This document shows, piece after piece, positions 1 through 8,066 of a stretch of 64,000 nt of DNA; within the stretch, counting starts at the first letter, position 1, and each line of letters opens with the position of its first letter. The DNA is from Giardia muris (lineage: Eukaryota; Fornicata; Diplomonadida; Hexamitidae), in the NCBI GenBank assembly GCA_006247105.1, contig CM016925.1, forward strand, positions 1,116,001 through 1,180,000, written 5' to 3'. Below the pieces are notes generated by a model, which saw nothing but the letters and a program-made list of their open reading frames with translations, was not told where the DNA came from and searched no databases. Made by a program: the position numbers and the translations under genes.

Positions 1-264
1 ACACGTGTTGCTCCCGACGGTCGAGCTGCACGTCCCGTCGATCGGGGCCTCGGTCGTGGTCGCGCACTCCTTGCAGACCTTCCCCAGCGTCCCGAGGTCG
101 AGGCAGCTCCCCGCCTTGCAGTTGCCTGATGTCTCTCCTTCCGTACACGAGAGGACTCTCGCGTTCTTCACCTCCACCGAGCCCTCGAGGACGTCGATCT
201 CCGGTACTGCTCTCCCGGAGGAGCGGTCGATCGTCCCGAGCATTGCGGGTCGTCCGGGCTCCAT
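1..264 (-). pseudogene. Cysteine-rich VSP/HCMP-like fragment, cut by window edge
   Basis: On the minus strand one frame is open from an ATG at 264 to the left edge. It reads Cys-rich protein with the spacing of Giardia variant-specific surface proteins: NCKAGSCLDL, then KVCKECATTT, then GTCSSTVGSNTC at the edge. VSPs coat the trophozoite surface. They normally begin with a signal peptide and end with a membrane anchor and a CRGKA-like tail. The ATG here is followed by a hydrophilic stretch (MEPGRPAMLG) with no signal peptide, and the first Cys comes late. The frame is open upstream to a TGA near 399-401, still without a signal peptide. I infer a 5'-truncated copy or donor cassette, but the 3' part is outside the window. 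The 276 bases between this and the next gene show nothing I can name. Confidence 0.5.
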
Positions 265-540
265 TGGAGGGCAAAGGCCAGCTCCCAAACTGACTCGTCC
301 CGTCTGCACCCGGGTGCCTTGGTATCTCCAGAGGTGCCTCGAGGTCGTTTGGAGGTTGACGAGTCGATGATGCGGCCACTCCACAGCCACCCAGGGATGT
401 CAGGCCGTTGATGAGAGCTCCGGACTGCTGTTCCATCGGTCCTGTTCGCTCCCACCCTTCAGAGAAGACTGGAGATGATCCTCCCCTCTCTGAGCACCCC
501 ACACTAGAGGACCTCGATGCCGACCCCGCTCCAGGAGGAT

Positions 541-1035
541 TCACTTGAAGAGGGAGAGGTACTTCTCCACACGGCCCTCACTCGGACTGTCGGAGTGGAT
601 CACGTGGAAAGGCAGTGGCTCCATACTGCAATACTTCGCGGAGGTGATGAAGGGCTTTGCGAGATCGTTGATCGTGAACTCTCCAGAATAGCTCTTAGAG
701 TTCCCACCGGTCGTCATGATCACGCGGTACTTCTTTCCACGTAATGCCTCTCCTGTCCCGTAGGCCCACCCATAGGCGAAGACCGAATCGATGAAGCTCT
801 TGAGCATAGCAGGGCAGGAGAACCACTGGACTGGAAACTGGAAGAAGACCGCGTCAGCACCCTCGATGATCTTCTGCTCGGCAGCGATCTGTTCGGGGGT
901 CAGACGGAAGGAGGGGTAGAGAGAGTCGAGCCAACGGACCTGGACGTTGGGGAGCTTCTTCGCCTCCTCGATCAGAGGGGCGTTGACGACACTCGCAGGC
1001 TCGGCCAGGTGGGAGTAGTAGAGGACGATGCGCAT
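541..1035 (-). CDS. NAD(P)H-quinone reductase, KefF/MdaB-type flavodoxin fold
   Basis: 164-residue soluble flavodoxin-like protein of the NAD(P)H dehydrogenase (quinone) family. It should bind FAD/FMN and transfer two electrons from NAD(P)H to quinones. Matching blocks are the N-terminal beta-strand (MRIVLYYSH), DLYPSF-like LDSLYPSF, AAEQ, the FQFPVQWFSCPAMLKSFID segment that contacts flavin in KefF/MdaB, VFAYGWAYGTG, and the TTGG turn. Length is slightly shorter than KefF (about 176) with a trimmed C-terminus. The ATG at 1035 follows a TTAAAAG tract, a normal Giardia start context. Giardia quinone reductases of this type resemble bacterial proteins and are usually explained by lateral transfer. 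That origin is family knowledge, not shown here. Confidence 0.85.
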   Translation of the reverse strand: MRIVLYYSHLAEPASVVNAPLIEEAKKLPNVQVRWLDSLYPSFRLTPEQIAAEQKIIEGADAVFFQFPVQWFSCPAMLKSFIDSVFAYGWAYGTGEALRGKKYRVIMTTGGNSKSYSGEFTINDLAKPFITSAKYCSMEPLPFHVIHSDSPSEGRVEKYLSLFK

Positions 1036-1387
1036 CTTCTTTTAATCGAGGGATACACTCTATCGATAGCCGAACTAGCGATAATTGGGTGTGTGAGGTA
1101 TGTGAATGTATGTATCCTAGCTGAGCTAAATTATACCGCCTCAGAACCGGTGACCTACTTTGTGTTGGAAGAGCCCTCGGTCTATTCAGAGCAGTCTGAG
1201 ACAACACATTAGTCATCTTCTTTCTTATCAATAGTCTCGAGTCTTTCGGCCCAATGGACGCTTCCCACTGTGGGAAGTCTACTCGTCATCAATAGGCAGC
1301 TTCTCCATATGTCTGGACTCGAATGTCTCAAGAGATCGGCGTATCGCAGCACGGTATTGAGGACACAAGGATAAAACCGTAACGATC
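1036..1387. other. 352-bp gene-free stretch
   Basis: Lies between the divergent quinone reductase and PA28 starts and is long for this genome. It is moderately AT-rich at both ends (TTTTAAT beside 1036, GGATAAAACCG before 1388), as expected for two separate start regions. A short perfect hairpin, CTTCCCA-ctg-TGGGAAG, sits at 1261-1277. No open frame looks coding and I see no tRNA. Confidence 0.5.
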
Positions 1388-2140
1388 ATGTCTGCGAAGG
1401 CATACGCGTCGAAGATCCGCGACATTGAGCGAGGAATGAAGGACCATATCCGGACGATCCAACGAGAAGCAGAGCAGGCGATTTACTGCCGTTTACCCAC
1501 GATTATTGTAGATCTTGACAAACATCATCGGCAGACGAAGGACTACGTCGACACGTTCCTTCCAGCGCTCGAGGATCGCTTCTATGCGCTTATCCGAGCC
1601 CCGACCATTGCCCCAGCGAAAAAGGGAGCCACTTCCGAGACCGTCTTCCTCAATGACGCATTTCCCCTCATGAGTCGTCCAGATCTCGCTCGCAACCCAA
1701 CAATTCTGTTTCCAACTGCAGAGCTTCTCGACCTTGAGCAAGCTTTGAATGCCCAATGTCGTACCATTACTGAAACGATCAAGGCCATCCGACGTTGGCT
1801 GGAGCTCCTAGCAGCTGGTGAGAGTCTTTCCGTTCCTGCCGAGGAGGCGATCTCTACATCTATTCAGCTTCTGGATGCAATTGAGGCATCCACGTCTGGG
1901 ATGAGCTCACTCTTTGCTGAGTATCACTCGAAACGCTCCAAGACAATACTGAAGTTCCAGAAGCATGACTCCTTCGATTGTTATCAGCTCATCGTACTGG
2001 GGGACCGGCGGATGTTCCAGACGATTGCGGACTTTGTCGAAGATCTCTTCGACATGTCCTGTACCTGCTACGAGATCCTCAACCAAAGCTTTGACCGACT
2101 ACTGAATCCGCGACATAAGTCCGACAGGTTGATAAATTGA
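1388..2140 (+). CDS. PSME3-like: PA28/REG-type proteasome activator
   Basis: 250-residue protein that fits the PA28 (11S/REG) family, closest in style to nuclear REG-gamma. These proteins form heptameric caps on the 20S proteasome and open it for peptide hydrolysis without ATP. An N-terminal helix includes REAEQAIYCRLPTIIVDLDK, matching the first family helix. A variable linker covers about residues 70-105. The PA28-beta part starts near residue 125 with ITETIKAIRRWLELL. The last helices (YHSKRSKTILKF...DCYQLIVLGDRRMF) follow the family 'Y..RAK...K...DY...' pattern, and the protein ends with a basic tail. Length matches the family (about 250). Its stop is 8 bases before the next start. The assignment rests on pattern matching, not a search. 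Confidence 0.75.
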   Translation: MSAKAYASKIRDIERGMKDHIRTIQREAEQAIYCRLPTIIVDLDKHHRQTKDYVDTFLPALEDRFYALIRAPTIAPAKKGATSETVFLNDAFPLMSRPDLARNPTILFPTAELLDLEQALNAQCRTITETIKAIRRWLELLAAGESLSVPAEEAISTSIQLLDAIEASTSGMSSLFAEYHSKRSKTILKFQKHDSFDCYQLIVLGDRRMFQTIADFVEDLFDMSCTCYEILNQSFDRLLNPRHKSDRLIN

Positions 2141-2148
2141 TATAATTG

Positions 2149-3192
2149 ATGGCAGATGTCGACACCCCACAAACCTTCGTCTTCAAGCGCGGGCGGCTCG
2201 CGCACGCCGCGTCCCTCCTTGTCGGTAACCTCCAACTCGTTTTCTACCCCAACGGGTACAGTCGTCTAAAGGCTAGGAAGTCGAACACCTTGCGCGACTT
2301 TCTCGCGGTCGCCGGGTCTCTAGGCGTCACTCACCTCCTTGTCTTTACCTCCTCCGGCGAGGGTACAACGCTCCGAATCATTAAGACTCCACATGGTCCA
2401 ACGCTGACCTTCCGTCTCGTCGAATACTCGTCCATGCAAGACTTGCATGCAGCTCAAGGAGCTCCCGTACTTACAAAGCGTATGATTGATAGCGCCCCCC
2501 TATGTATCATGGCAGGCTTCGGTGACGTTGGAAAGGAGACTAAGCGATCCTCTGATGAACAGAAGGCCATTCAGCTCTGTGCAACTACCATCAAGGCAAT
2601 GTACCCCGAGGTTAGCGTCACGACGGCAGGGTGGCGGAGTGTCAAACGCTGCGTCTTGTACTCAGCAGATAAGACCGGCTTGATTTCTTTTCGCCATTAC
2701 CTAGTCCGCTACCGGATAGCAGACGCATCTGGTGGTCTAATCAGTGTCTTCCAGGAGCATAATCTGGCGCTCGGCTCCTTGGAGTCGATTAAGGACATCC
2801 AGACCCTTCAGCGGCCTGAGCCTACGGATCTCTTGGAGTGCTTCTTCTCGGACAAGCCCTTTCAGCTCATTGAGGTTGGGCCTCGAATGAAGCTAAAACT
2901 TCTCAAGATCGAGGCGGGAGTTTCATCTGGGATGGTCTTATATCATGCTTACGTTACTAAGACCGCTGAACAGGTCGCGGCAAGCGAGCTCAAAGCCGCT
3001 ATCACTCGTAATCGGATGGAGAAGGAGGCTCGTTTGGATATCAGACGACGTGTACGACGGCTAGAGGAAGAGAGTCGTAATATAGCCCGTACCGCAACGG
3101 CACGCCAGCAAACGGCCGATAACCTTGCATACTACGCTGCCGAGCGGGAGGCTGAGCTATCTGAGTCTCTAGGAGATTCCCCAGCGACCTAG
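2149..3192 (+). CDS. SSF1: Brix-domain ribosome biogenesis factor SSF1/Peter Pan
   Basis: 347-residue Brix protein of the Ssf1/Ssf2/PPAN group, which acts in the nucleolus in 27S pre-rRNA processing and 60S assembly. The N-terminus FVFKRGRLAHA, the core YSRLKARKSNTLRDFLAVAG and SLGVTHLLVF are hallmark PPAN blocks. Brix folds run to about residue 275 (LLECFFSDKPFQLIEVGPRMKLKL), followed by a charged helical tail (about 280-335) typical of the family. The ATG at 2149 is preferred over the in-frame TTG at 2146. The start lies in TATAATTG, and only 8 bases separate it from the PA28 stop, so its promoter must overlap the previous gene. Confidence 0.9.
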   Translation: MADVDTPQTFVFKRGRLAHAASLLVGNLQLVFYPNGYSRLKARKSNTLRDFLAVAGSLGVTHLLVFTSSGEGTTLRIIKTPHGPTLTFRLVEYSSMQDLHAAQGAPVLTKRMIDSAPLCIMAGFGDVGKETKRSSDEQKAIQLCATTIKAMYPEVSVTTAGWRSVKRCVLYSADKTGLISFRHYLVRYRIADASGGLISVFQEHNLALGSLESIKDIQTLQRPEPTDLLECFFSDKPFQLIEVGPRMKLKLLKIEAGVSSGMVLYHAYVTKTAEQVAASELKAAITRNRMEKEARLDIRRRVRRLEEESRNIARTATARQQTADNLAYYAAEREAELSESLGDSPAT

Positions 3193-3410
3193 AGTCCAAG
3201 TACTTATTCATCAGCCTTCCTTATGACTGTTCCTACCCCTGACTGAAAGGAAGGAATCGGAAGAGAACTATCCTTCTTGGTCGTTAAAAGACTAACATCT
3301 GTAAATAGATCTTTGGACTTAGCCTAAACTAGAAGACAGATGTCAAAATACAGTCATCGATAGAGCCTGTACCTCCTCCTCTCTCTCCTCCTTCAAGGTC
3401 CAGCCTCAGG

Positions 3411-6062
3411 ATGAACCCCATTGTATTTAGGAATGTCCAATATACTCCTGGGCTTGATAAGGCCAGAACCTTTTCTAAATTGGCTCGAATGTTTGGTTTT
3501 TCCCTCCCTACATCACATTCCCGTTCAGCTCTGTCGATTACTCCACTAATGAAGGCGGCGTTGGCAGGAGACGTCGAGGGTGTGAGGGCTAACTTCGATA
3601 AGGTTAGGAAAGATGATGGGACCGGTGGGACAGCACTGATGTATGCCGCAAGAGGCGGCCACGTCAGTTGCATGCTCACATGCAATAAAAAGAGAGAGGT
3701 ACACGATGGCTGGAAGTGGTCAGCTCTGCTGAACATGGTCAATAGGAACAACCCCAATAACCCATTTCACTTCAGTGACAAGGTTGATGCAAAAGATGCA
3801 AAAGAGTGGGCGACCTTGTTGAAGAACACGGTAAAAAGCCACACAAGATACATATCCCTTCTTGAGGCAGAGGTTGGAATGCAGGACAAGAGGGGATGGA
3901 CTGCATTGATGTTTGTCGCTTTCAACGGCAAGGCGGACTGTGCCAGGCTCCTCCTCTCAGAGGCGGGGAAGCAGTCTACGAAGGGATGTGCGATCACTCT
4001 GAATGGTAACATGGTTATCTTCCCTCCCGGAACAACAGCTCTCATGCTTGCAGCCAATTACAACCATCCCGAGATAGTTGAACTTCTCCTCCCCTATGAA
4101 CAGGGAATGGAAGACTCTGAAGGTCACACAGCCAAATGGCATGCATGTAGTAACTTGTGGGGAGGTGACTTTACTCAAGTTCGAAAGCTCCTCGAGAATG
4201 AGGGAACAGAACGCGCTCCTCCACCTTCCAAAGAACCGTTGATGTTCTTGGCTTCTGCCATGACGGGGGACGTTGATGGAATTCAGAAGAATCTGAGCTG
4301 TGTGGGTTATCGAGGTCCAAATGGAACGACAGCTCTTATGATGGCTGCAGAGAATGGTCAGACAGATAGCATTCCCTTCCTTGAGAAGGAGCTTGGAATG
4401 CAGGATGAAGATGGTTGGACCGCATTAATGTTGGCGGCCCTCAACGGGAAGACAGATTGTGTCAGACTCCTTCTCTCTGAGGCCGGAAAGCAGACTACGA
4501 AGACATGGCTTATACTTCCTCCTGGGACCACTGCTCTCATGATAGCAGCCTGCCAAAATCATCTCGAGATCGTCCAACTTCTCCTTCCATATGAACGAGG
4601 GATGACCAATTCCAAAGGGCACACAGCTCAATGGTACGCGAATAACAGCGATCTGACTGGAGACTTTTCCCAAGTCCGCAAACTCCTTGAAAATGAGGAT
4701 TTGGAATGTTTTTCTCAACTGAACCAGGAATGCATCAACGAACCCTCTGTCGAAGTTGAGTCTCTCGAGAAGAAATCATCCTCCTCCAAGAATTTTCCAA
4801 ACGAGATAAAGAAGGACATATCCAATACCCATACAGACTCAGATATCCTCAAGAAAGAACTCGCGGACCAGAAGGCCCGGATCCTTGCCCTTGAGGAGGA
4901 GAACGCTCGACTGAGAGGCGAGTCTCTTATCACAGCCGTCAATGGGGAAGATCTTAAAGCCATCAGGAGACGCCTCGACCAGGCAGGACAGAAGGACTCC
5001 TCAGGCATGACAGCCCTGATGCACGCCGCCTCCCGAGGCCAGACCGAGGTCGTCCGCCTCCTCCGGCCCCTCGAGGCCCGCCTTCAGGACGGGAGGGGAT
5101 GGACGGCCCTGATGCATGCAGTGGGGAGAGGACACGAGGAGTGCGCCGGCCTCCTCCTCCTGGAGAGGGACCTGAAGGACGGGGAGGGCAGGACGGCAGA
5201 GGACGTCGCCAACGGCCTTCCCGATGGGAAGAAGAAGATCACGCCCCTCCTCAGAAAGAAGGTCCACCTCCCCGACCTTCCCGATGAGCTCTCGTCCTTC
5301 CAGCTTACGGGGAAGATCGGAAGGGGGGCCTTCGGGACCGTCTTCTCCGCCTGGTCCGAGGAGCACGGGAACTGCGCCCTGAAGGTCGTCGAGTACGAGG
5401 AGATGGAGAGGACGATCGTCGACTCCCTCCGAAGGGAGATGGGGACCATCCCCTCCCTCGAGCACCCCCACGTCCTCCGCTACCACCGGGTGCACGACGA
5501 CCCGGACAACGGGACCGCCTACCTCGTGATGGACTGGTGCTCCGGGACGCTCCACGACGAGGTCCGGGGGCGCGGGGAGAGGGGAGAGCCCTTCAGGGAC
5601 GAGGAGGTGTGGAGATGCCTTCGGGAGATGGCGAGCGGTCTTGCCTACCTCCACGAGAAGAGGTATGTTCATAGAGACCTGAAGCCGGAGAACGTCCTCC
5701 TCTCTTCTGACGGTCGGTGCGTCCTGGGAGACTTCGGACTTGCAAGAGCGATCGAGAATTCGTCTAGGACGAAGACGACTGCTGGGACTCCCTTGTACAT
5801 GGCCCCCGAGATTCATCGAGGGGAGAAGTATGACAAGTCTGTTGACGTCTGGGCCCTGGGAGTGATGGGATATGAGATGTGCACCCACGCCCTTCCGTTC
5901 GAGAACGTAGCAGCTGTCCTCAACGAGACGTCCGCTCCTTCTCTCGAGGGTCGTCCCTCAGACCTTGCTGCCCTCATCTCCCAGATGCTCTCGAAGGACC
6001 CCAAAGATCGTCCGACAGCACACGACATCATTAATAACATTAGATGTATCAATAGTGAGTGA
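3411..6062 (+). CDS. Ankyrin-repeat NEK-like protein kinase (long copy)
   Basis: 883-residue protein. Two blocks of ankyrin repeats (about 45-280 and 285-440) share an internal duplication (LLLSEAGKQ...PPGTTALM...LLLPYE...). A short coiled coil follows (about 475-505), then two or three more repeats (about 510-590) and a C-terminal kinase domain (about 628-880). The kinase keeps all catalytic elements: GRGAFG loop, Lys in CALKVV, HRDLKPEN (about 752) and DFG (about 773), so it should be active. Giardia has a large NEK family in which many members carry ankyrin repeats. From about 4976 onward the base composition becomes more GC-rich than in the upstream half. That segment is almost identical to the minus-strand copy at 62.4-62.7 kb. 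The start could also be the ATG 26 codons downstream. Confidence 0.85.
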   Translation: MNPIVFRNVQYTPGLDKARTFSKLARMFGFSLPTSHSRSALSITPLMKAALAGDVEGVRANFDKVRKDDGTGGTALMYAARGGHVSCMLTCNKKREVHDGWKWSALLNMVNRNNPNNPFHFSDKVDAKDAKEWATLLKNTVKSHTRYISLLEAEVGMQDKRGWTALMFVAFNGKADCARLLLSEAGKQSTKGCAITLNGNMVIFPPGTTALMLAANYNHPEIVELLLPYEQGMEDSEGHTAKWHACSNLWGGDFTQVRKLLENEGTERAPPPSKEPLMFLASAMTGDVDGIQKNLSCVGYRGPNGTTALMMAAENGQTDSIPFLEKELGMQDEDGWTALMLAALNGKTDCVRLLLSEAGKQTTKTWLILPPGTTALMIAACQNHLEIVQLLLPYERGMTNSKGHTAQWYANNSDLTGDFSQVRKLLENEDLECFSQLNQECINEPSVEVESLEKKSSSSKNFPNEIKKDISNTHTDSDILKKELADQKARILALEEENARLRGESLITAVNGEDLKAIRRRLDQAGQKDSSGMTALMHAASRGQTEVVRLLRPLEARLQDGRGWTALMHAVGRGHEECAGLLLLERDLKDGEGRTAEDVANGLPDGKKKITPLLRKKVHLPDLPDELSSFQLTGKIGRGAFGTVFSAWSEEHGNCALKVVEYEEMERTIVDSLRREMGTIPSLEHPHVLRYHRVHDDPDNGTAYLVMDWCSGTLHDEVRGRGERGEPFRDEEVWRCLREMASGLAYLHEKRYVHRDLKPENVLLSSDGRCVLGDFGLARAIENSSRTKTTAGTPLYMAPEIHRGEKYDKSVDVWALGVMGYEMCTHALPFENVAAVLNETSAPSLEGRPSDLAALISQMLSKDPKDRPTAHDIINNIRCINSE
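4976..5310 (+). repeat. Inverted long-range duplicate, copy A
   Basis: Reads nearly base for base like the reverse complement of 62396-62738. It covers the last ankyrin repeats and the linker into the kinase (from 'GQKDSSGMTALMHAAS' to 'SSFQLTG'). Comparing rows by eye I count only a few differences per 60 bases, and the other copy has one extra AAG codon. Similarity drops sharply in the kinase N-lobe and returns, weaker, at the kinase C-terminus. Confidence 0.9.
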
Positions 6063-6336
6063 GGTTAAACTATAAGGACTTCTCGCTGTTCCCTCCCGTA
6101 CTAGCCCACACCCATAAGGCAACGCTTGGAGAAGGGTCAGGATGGGAAGAACACTTTCCCTGATACCTTGAATAGATTGTTATTTGCTTTCATGATGATA
6201 GGGTGCAGTCTGTCATGACAGCCTTCGCGCAGAAGTGAGTCACCTGTGAATTCATATGCTTTGTTCCTACAACCTCGAAATACGCTATGAGGATGGTGTA
6301 CGTGTTTGAGGTAGAATGGGAAAGACCTAGTTCCAG

Positions 6337-6346
6337 TTTAAAAAAC
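6337..6346 (+). promoter_or_regulatory. AT-rich initiator at alpha-giardin start
   Basis: The run TTTAAAAAAC directly before the ATG at 6347 looks like the short A/T-rich initiator that sets transcription start in Giardia. It supports choosing 6347 rather than the in-frame ATG at 6287. Confidence 0.6.
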
Positions 6347-7342
6347 ATGCTCGATTTGGCTACAAACCTCGAGGCACTCTTCAAGGACCCCGAGCAGCAC
6401 GAGCAGATTGCTAGTGTCGTCCGTGTTACATCAGCGAAGGAGCTTCGGGGCGCCATACGTGGGCTCCAGGCCCTCACAGGAATTCCCTTCGAGAGTTTCG
6501 TTGCGAGCACGGTACGCACTGACTTGGGGCCACTCTACACTTTTGTATTCAAGCCCCGCCCAGTACTGATCTGCGAGCTCCTACGTGCGGCAACGAAGGG
6601 CGCAGGGACCGACGAGAAGGCACTGGTTGACGTACTCCTGACGATTGAAGCGTCCGAGGTCCGTGAGATCAGGCGTGTTTATCAACAGCTATACCAAAGA
6701 CAGCTGGCGAATGATATCGCTGCAGACGTGGGGAACAAATACATGTGGGCCAAGCTCGTCAACGCTGTCGTCGGAGGGACACGCCATCCGCATACTCCAG
6801 ATACCCTCGCGCAGGATCTAGAGGACGTTCACGCCGCAATCGAGACGAAGGGGGTTAAGAAGGCGGAGGTTGATACGTGGATCCGCATCTTTTCCACTTA
6901 CACTCGTGCAGACTTCAGAGAATTGCATCGCAGGTATGAGGCGACTCATGGGAAGTCTCTTCGCTGCGGAGTTGAGGACGAGTTCCAGGGGCTTGACGAG
7001 TACGCCTTCAAACTGGCGCACGACTTCCTCTACGATCCTTGTTGTGCGGCAGCGTTCGCCCTGAACGTTGCGCTCGGTGGATCGAAGGTTGATGTGGCTC
7101 GTATCAACCGCATTACTGCCCTTCATTTCCGCGAGTGCAAGGGAACGAAGTACTACTACAAGAAGGTATATGGGGAAGCCTTTGACACGCGGTGCGACGA
7201 GGCCCTTAAGGCCCCATATCAGACCGCGGTGAAGATGCTTTGGGAGCCTTATTTCGGAGAGGCGAGTGGGATTGACGTCCCAACAACTTTAGAGCTTAAG
7301 AGGCCCACTGATGCGGATGTTCCAATGACCTTGGAGCTGTAG
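6347..7342 (+). CDS. Alpha-giardin (annexin)
   Basis: 331-residue annexin-like protein. Alpha-giardins bind phospholipid, often with calcium, and line the plasma membrane, flagella or ventral disc of Giardia. Annexin repeat features are visible: ATKGAGTDEKALVDVLL with the type II GxGT calcium-loop pattern and RVYQQLYQRQLANDIAADVG in repeat two, and DTWIRIFSTYTRADFRELHRRYEATHGKSL in repeat three (residues shown in pieces of the repeat, about 195-225). A fourth repeat carries RINRITALHFR and YYYKKVYG. The C-terminus has a short duplicated tail, DVPTTLEL then DVPMTLEL, which I do not know from other annexins. An in-frame ATG at 6287 would add 20 residues. A poly(A) signal follows 15 bases after the stop. 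Confidence 0.92.
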   Translation: MLDLATNLEALFKDPEQHEQIASVVRVTSAKELRGAIRGLQALTGIPFESFVASTVRTDLGPLYTFVFKPRPVLICELLRAATKGAGTDEKALVDVLLTIEASEVREIRRVYQQLYQRQLANDIAADVGNKYMWAKLVNAVVGGTRHPHTPDTLAQDLEDVHAAIETKGVKKAEVDTWIRIFSTYTRADFRELHRRYEATHGKSLRCGVEDEFQGLDEYAFKLAHDFLYDPCCAAAFALNVALGGSKVDVARINRITALHFRECKGTKYYYKKVYGEAFDTRCDEALKAPYQTAVKMLWEPYFGEASGIDVPTTLELKRPTDADVPMTLEL

Positions 7343-7356
7343 GGCCGAAGTCAAGC

Positions 7357-7362
7357 AGTGAA
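7357..7362 (+). terminator. Poly(A) signal AGTGAA for alpha-giardin
   Basis: AGTGAA matches the Giardia AGTRAA polyadenylation signal and lies 15 bases past the alpha-giardin stop. Confidence 0.6.
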
Positions 7363-7384
7363 TATCTATTCCCGAGGAACCAAA

Positions 7385-8065
7385 ATGCAAACGGGGTTAA
7401 ATGAGGTATCATTCAGTCTCAATAGCCACATTCCGACGCGGAGTCCGCGCCAGACCCCGATTAAAGGCCTTAGGAAAGGAACTGTTTCACCTGAGAGCCC
7501 TCCGGCCCAGCATCGTTCGGAGATGTATATCCGACGTCAAGTTGGGACTCGACCTCCTACCAAGGCAAGCCAGCATATTGTTCATCGTTACTTCCAGCTC
7601 GATGAGGACCATCGAATAACTCCGAAAGAACGATTCTCTCAAGCACAGGTTGAAATTCGTCGAGTGGTTGACAGGCTTCATAAAACAGCCGAGGAAAGCC
7701 TCAAATCATGTGAGCAATGCGTTCCCTATAAGGCACGGCCCCCGGAGATCATTGAGATCGAAAGGAAGCGAGCCCTCCTCGCCCGATATCTTAGTGCAGA
7801 AGAAGAGAAGATCCGGATGGAGTGCACGCCTGAGCTGGTCGACGGGGTCCATAGGCGGTTCCTCCCTACAACCATTGGCCGCCGTCATCCATTGATCTCG
7901 TGCGACATACAAGATAGTTGTAATATTCAGTCTGGTCTCGAAGGACTCGCCGCGTCGAGAAGGACGATGAGCGAGTCTCACGCCCTCATCACCCGGGAGC
8001 TCGCTCGTCACTATGCGACGGCTTCGACTGGTGGGGTTCTTGACTCTCATTCTAACTCCCTGTAA
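7385..8065 (+). CDS. Hypothetical protein, basic N-terminus
   Basis: 226-residue protein that I do not recognise. The first 60 residues are Ser/Pro/Arg-rich and probably disordered (SPRQTPIKGLRKG). A helical part follows around residues 75-150 (QAQVEIRRVVDRLHKTAEES, EIIEIERKRALLARYLSAEEEKIR) and could form a coiled coil. Start chosen at the ATG after GGAACCAAA; the frame also has a GTG 27 bases earlier. Only one base separates its stop from the SMC2 start. The Pro/Arg-rich head and helical body would suit a cytoskeletal or axonemal protein, but that is a guess. Confidence 0.65.
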   Translation: MQTGLNEVSFSLNSHIPTRSPRQTPIKGLRKGTVSPESPPAQHRSEMYIRRQVGTRPPTKASQHIVHRYFQLDEDHRITPKERFSQAQVEIRRVVDRLHKTAEESLKSCEQCVPYKARPPEIIEIERKRALLARYLSAEEEKIRMECTPELVDGVHRRFLPTTIGRRHPLISCDIQDSCNIQSGLEGLAASRRTMSESHALITRELARHYATASTGGVLDSHSNSL

Positions 8066-8066
8066 A

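Noticed and set aside
1261..1277. Perfect 7-bp hairpin CTTCCCA-ctg-TGGGAAG
   Set aside because: Short, no U tract or partner site; noted in the gap entry but not called as a regulatory element.
5001..5888. 295-residue minus-strand ORF opposite the ankyrin-NEK kinase
   Set aside because: Shadow frame of GC-rich kinase codons; rich in Val/Leu/Gly/Pro with no domain.
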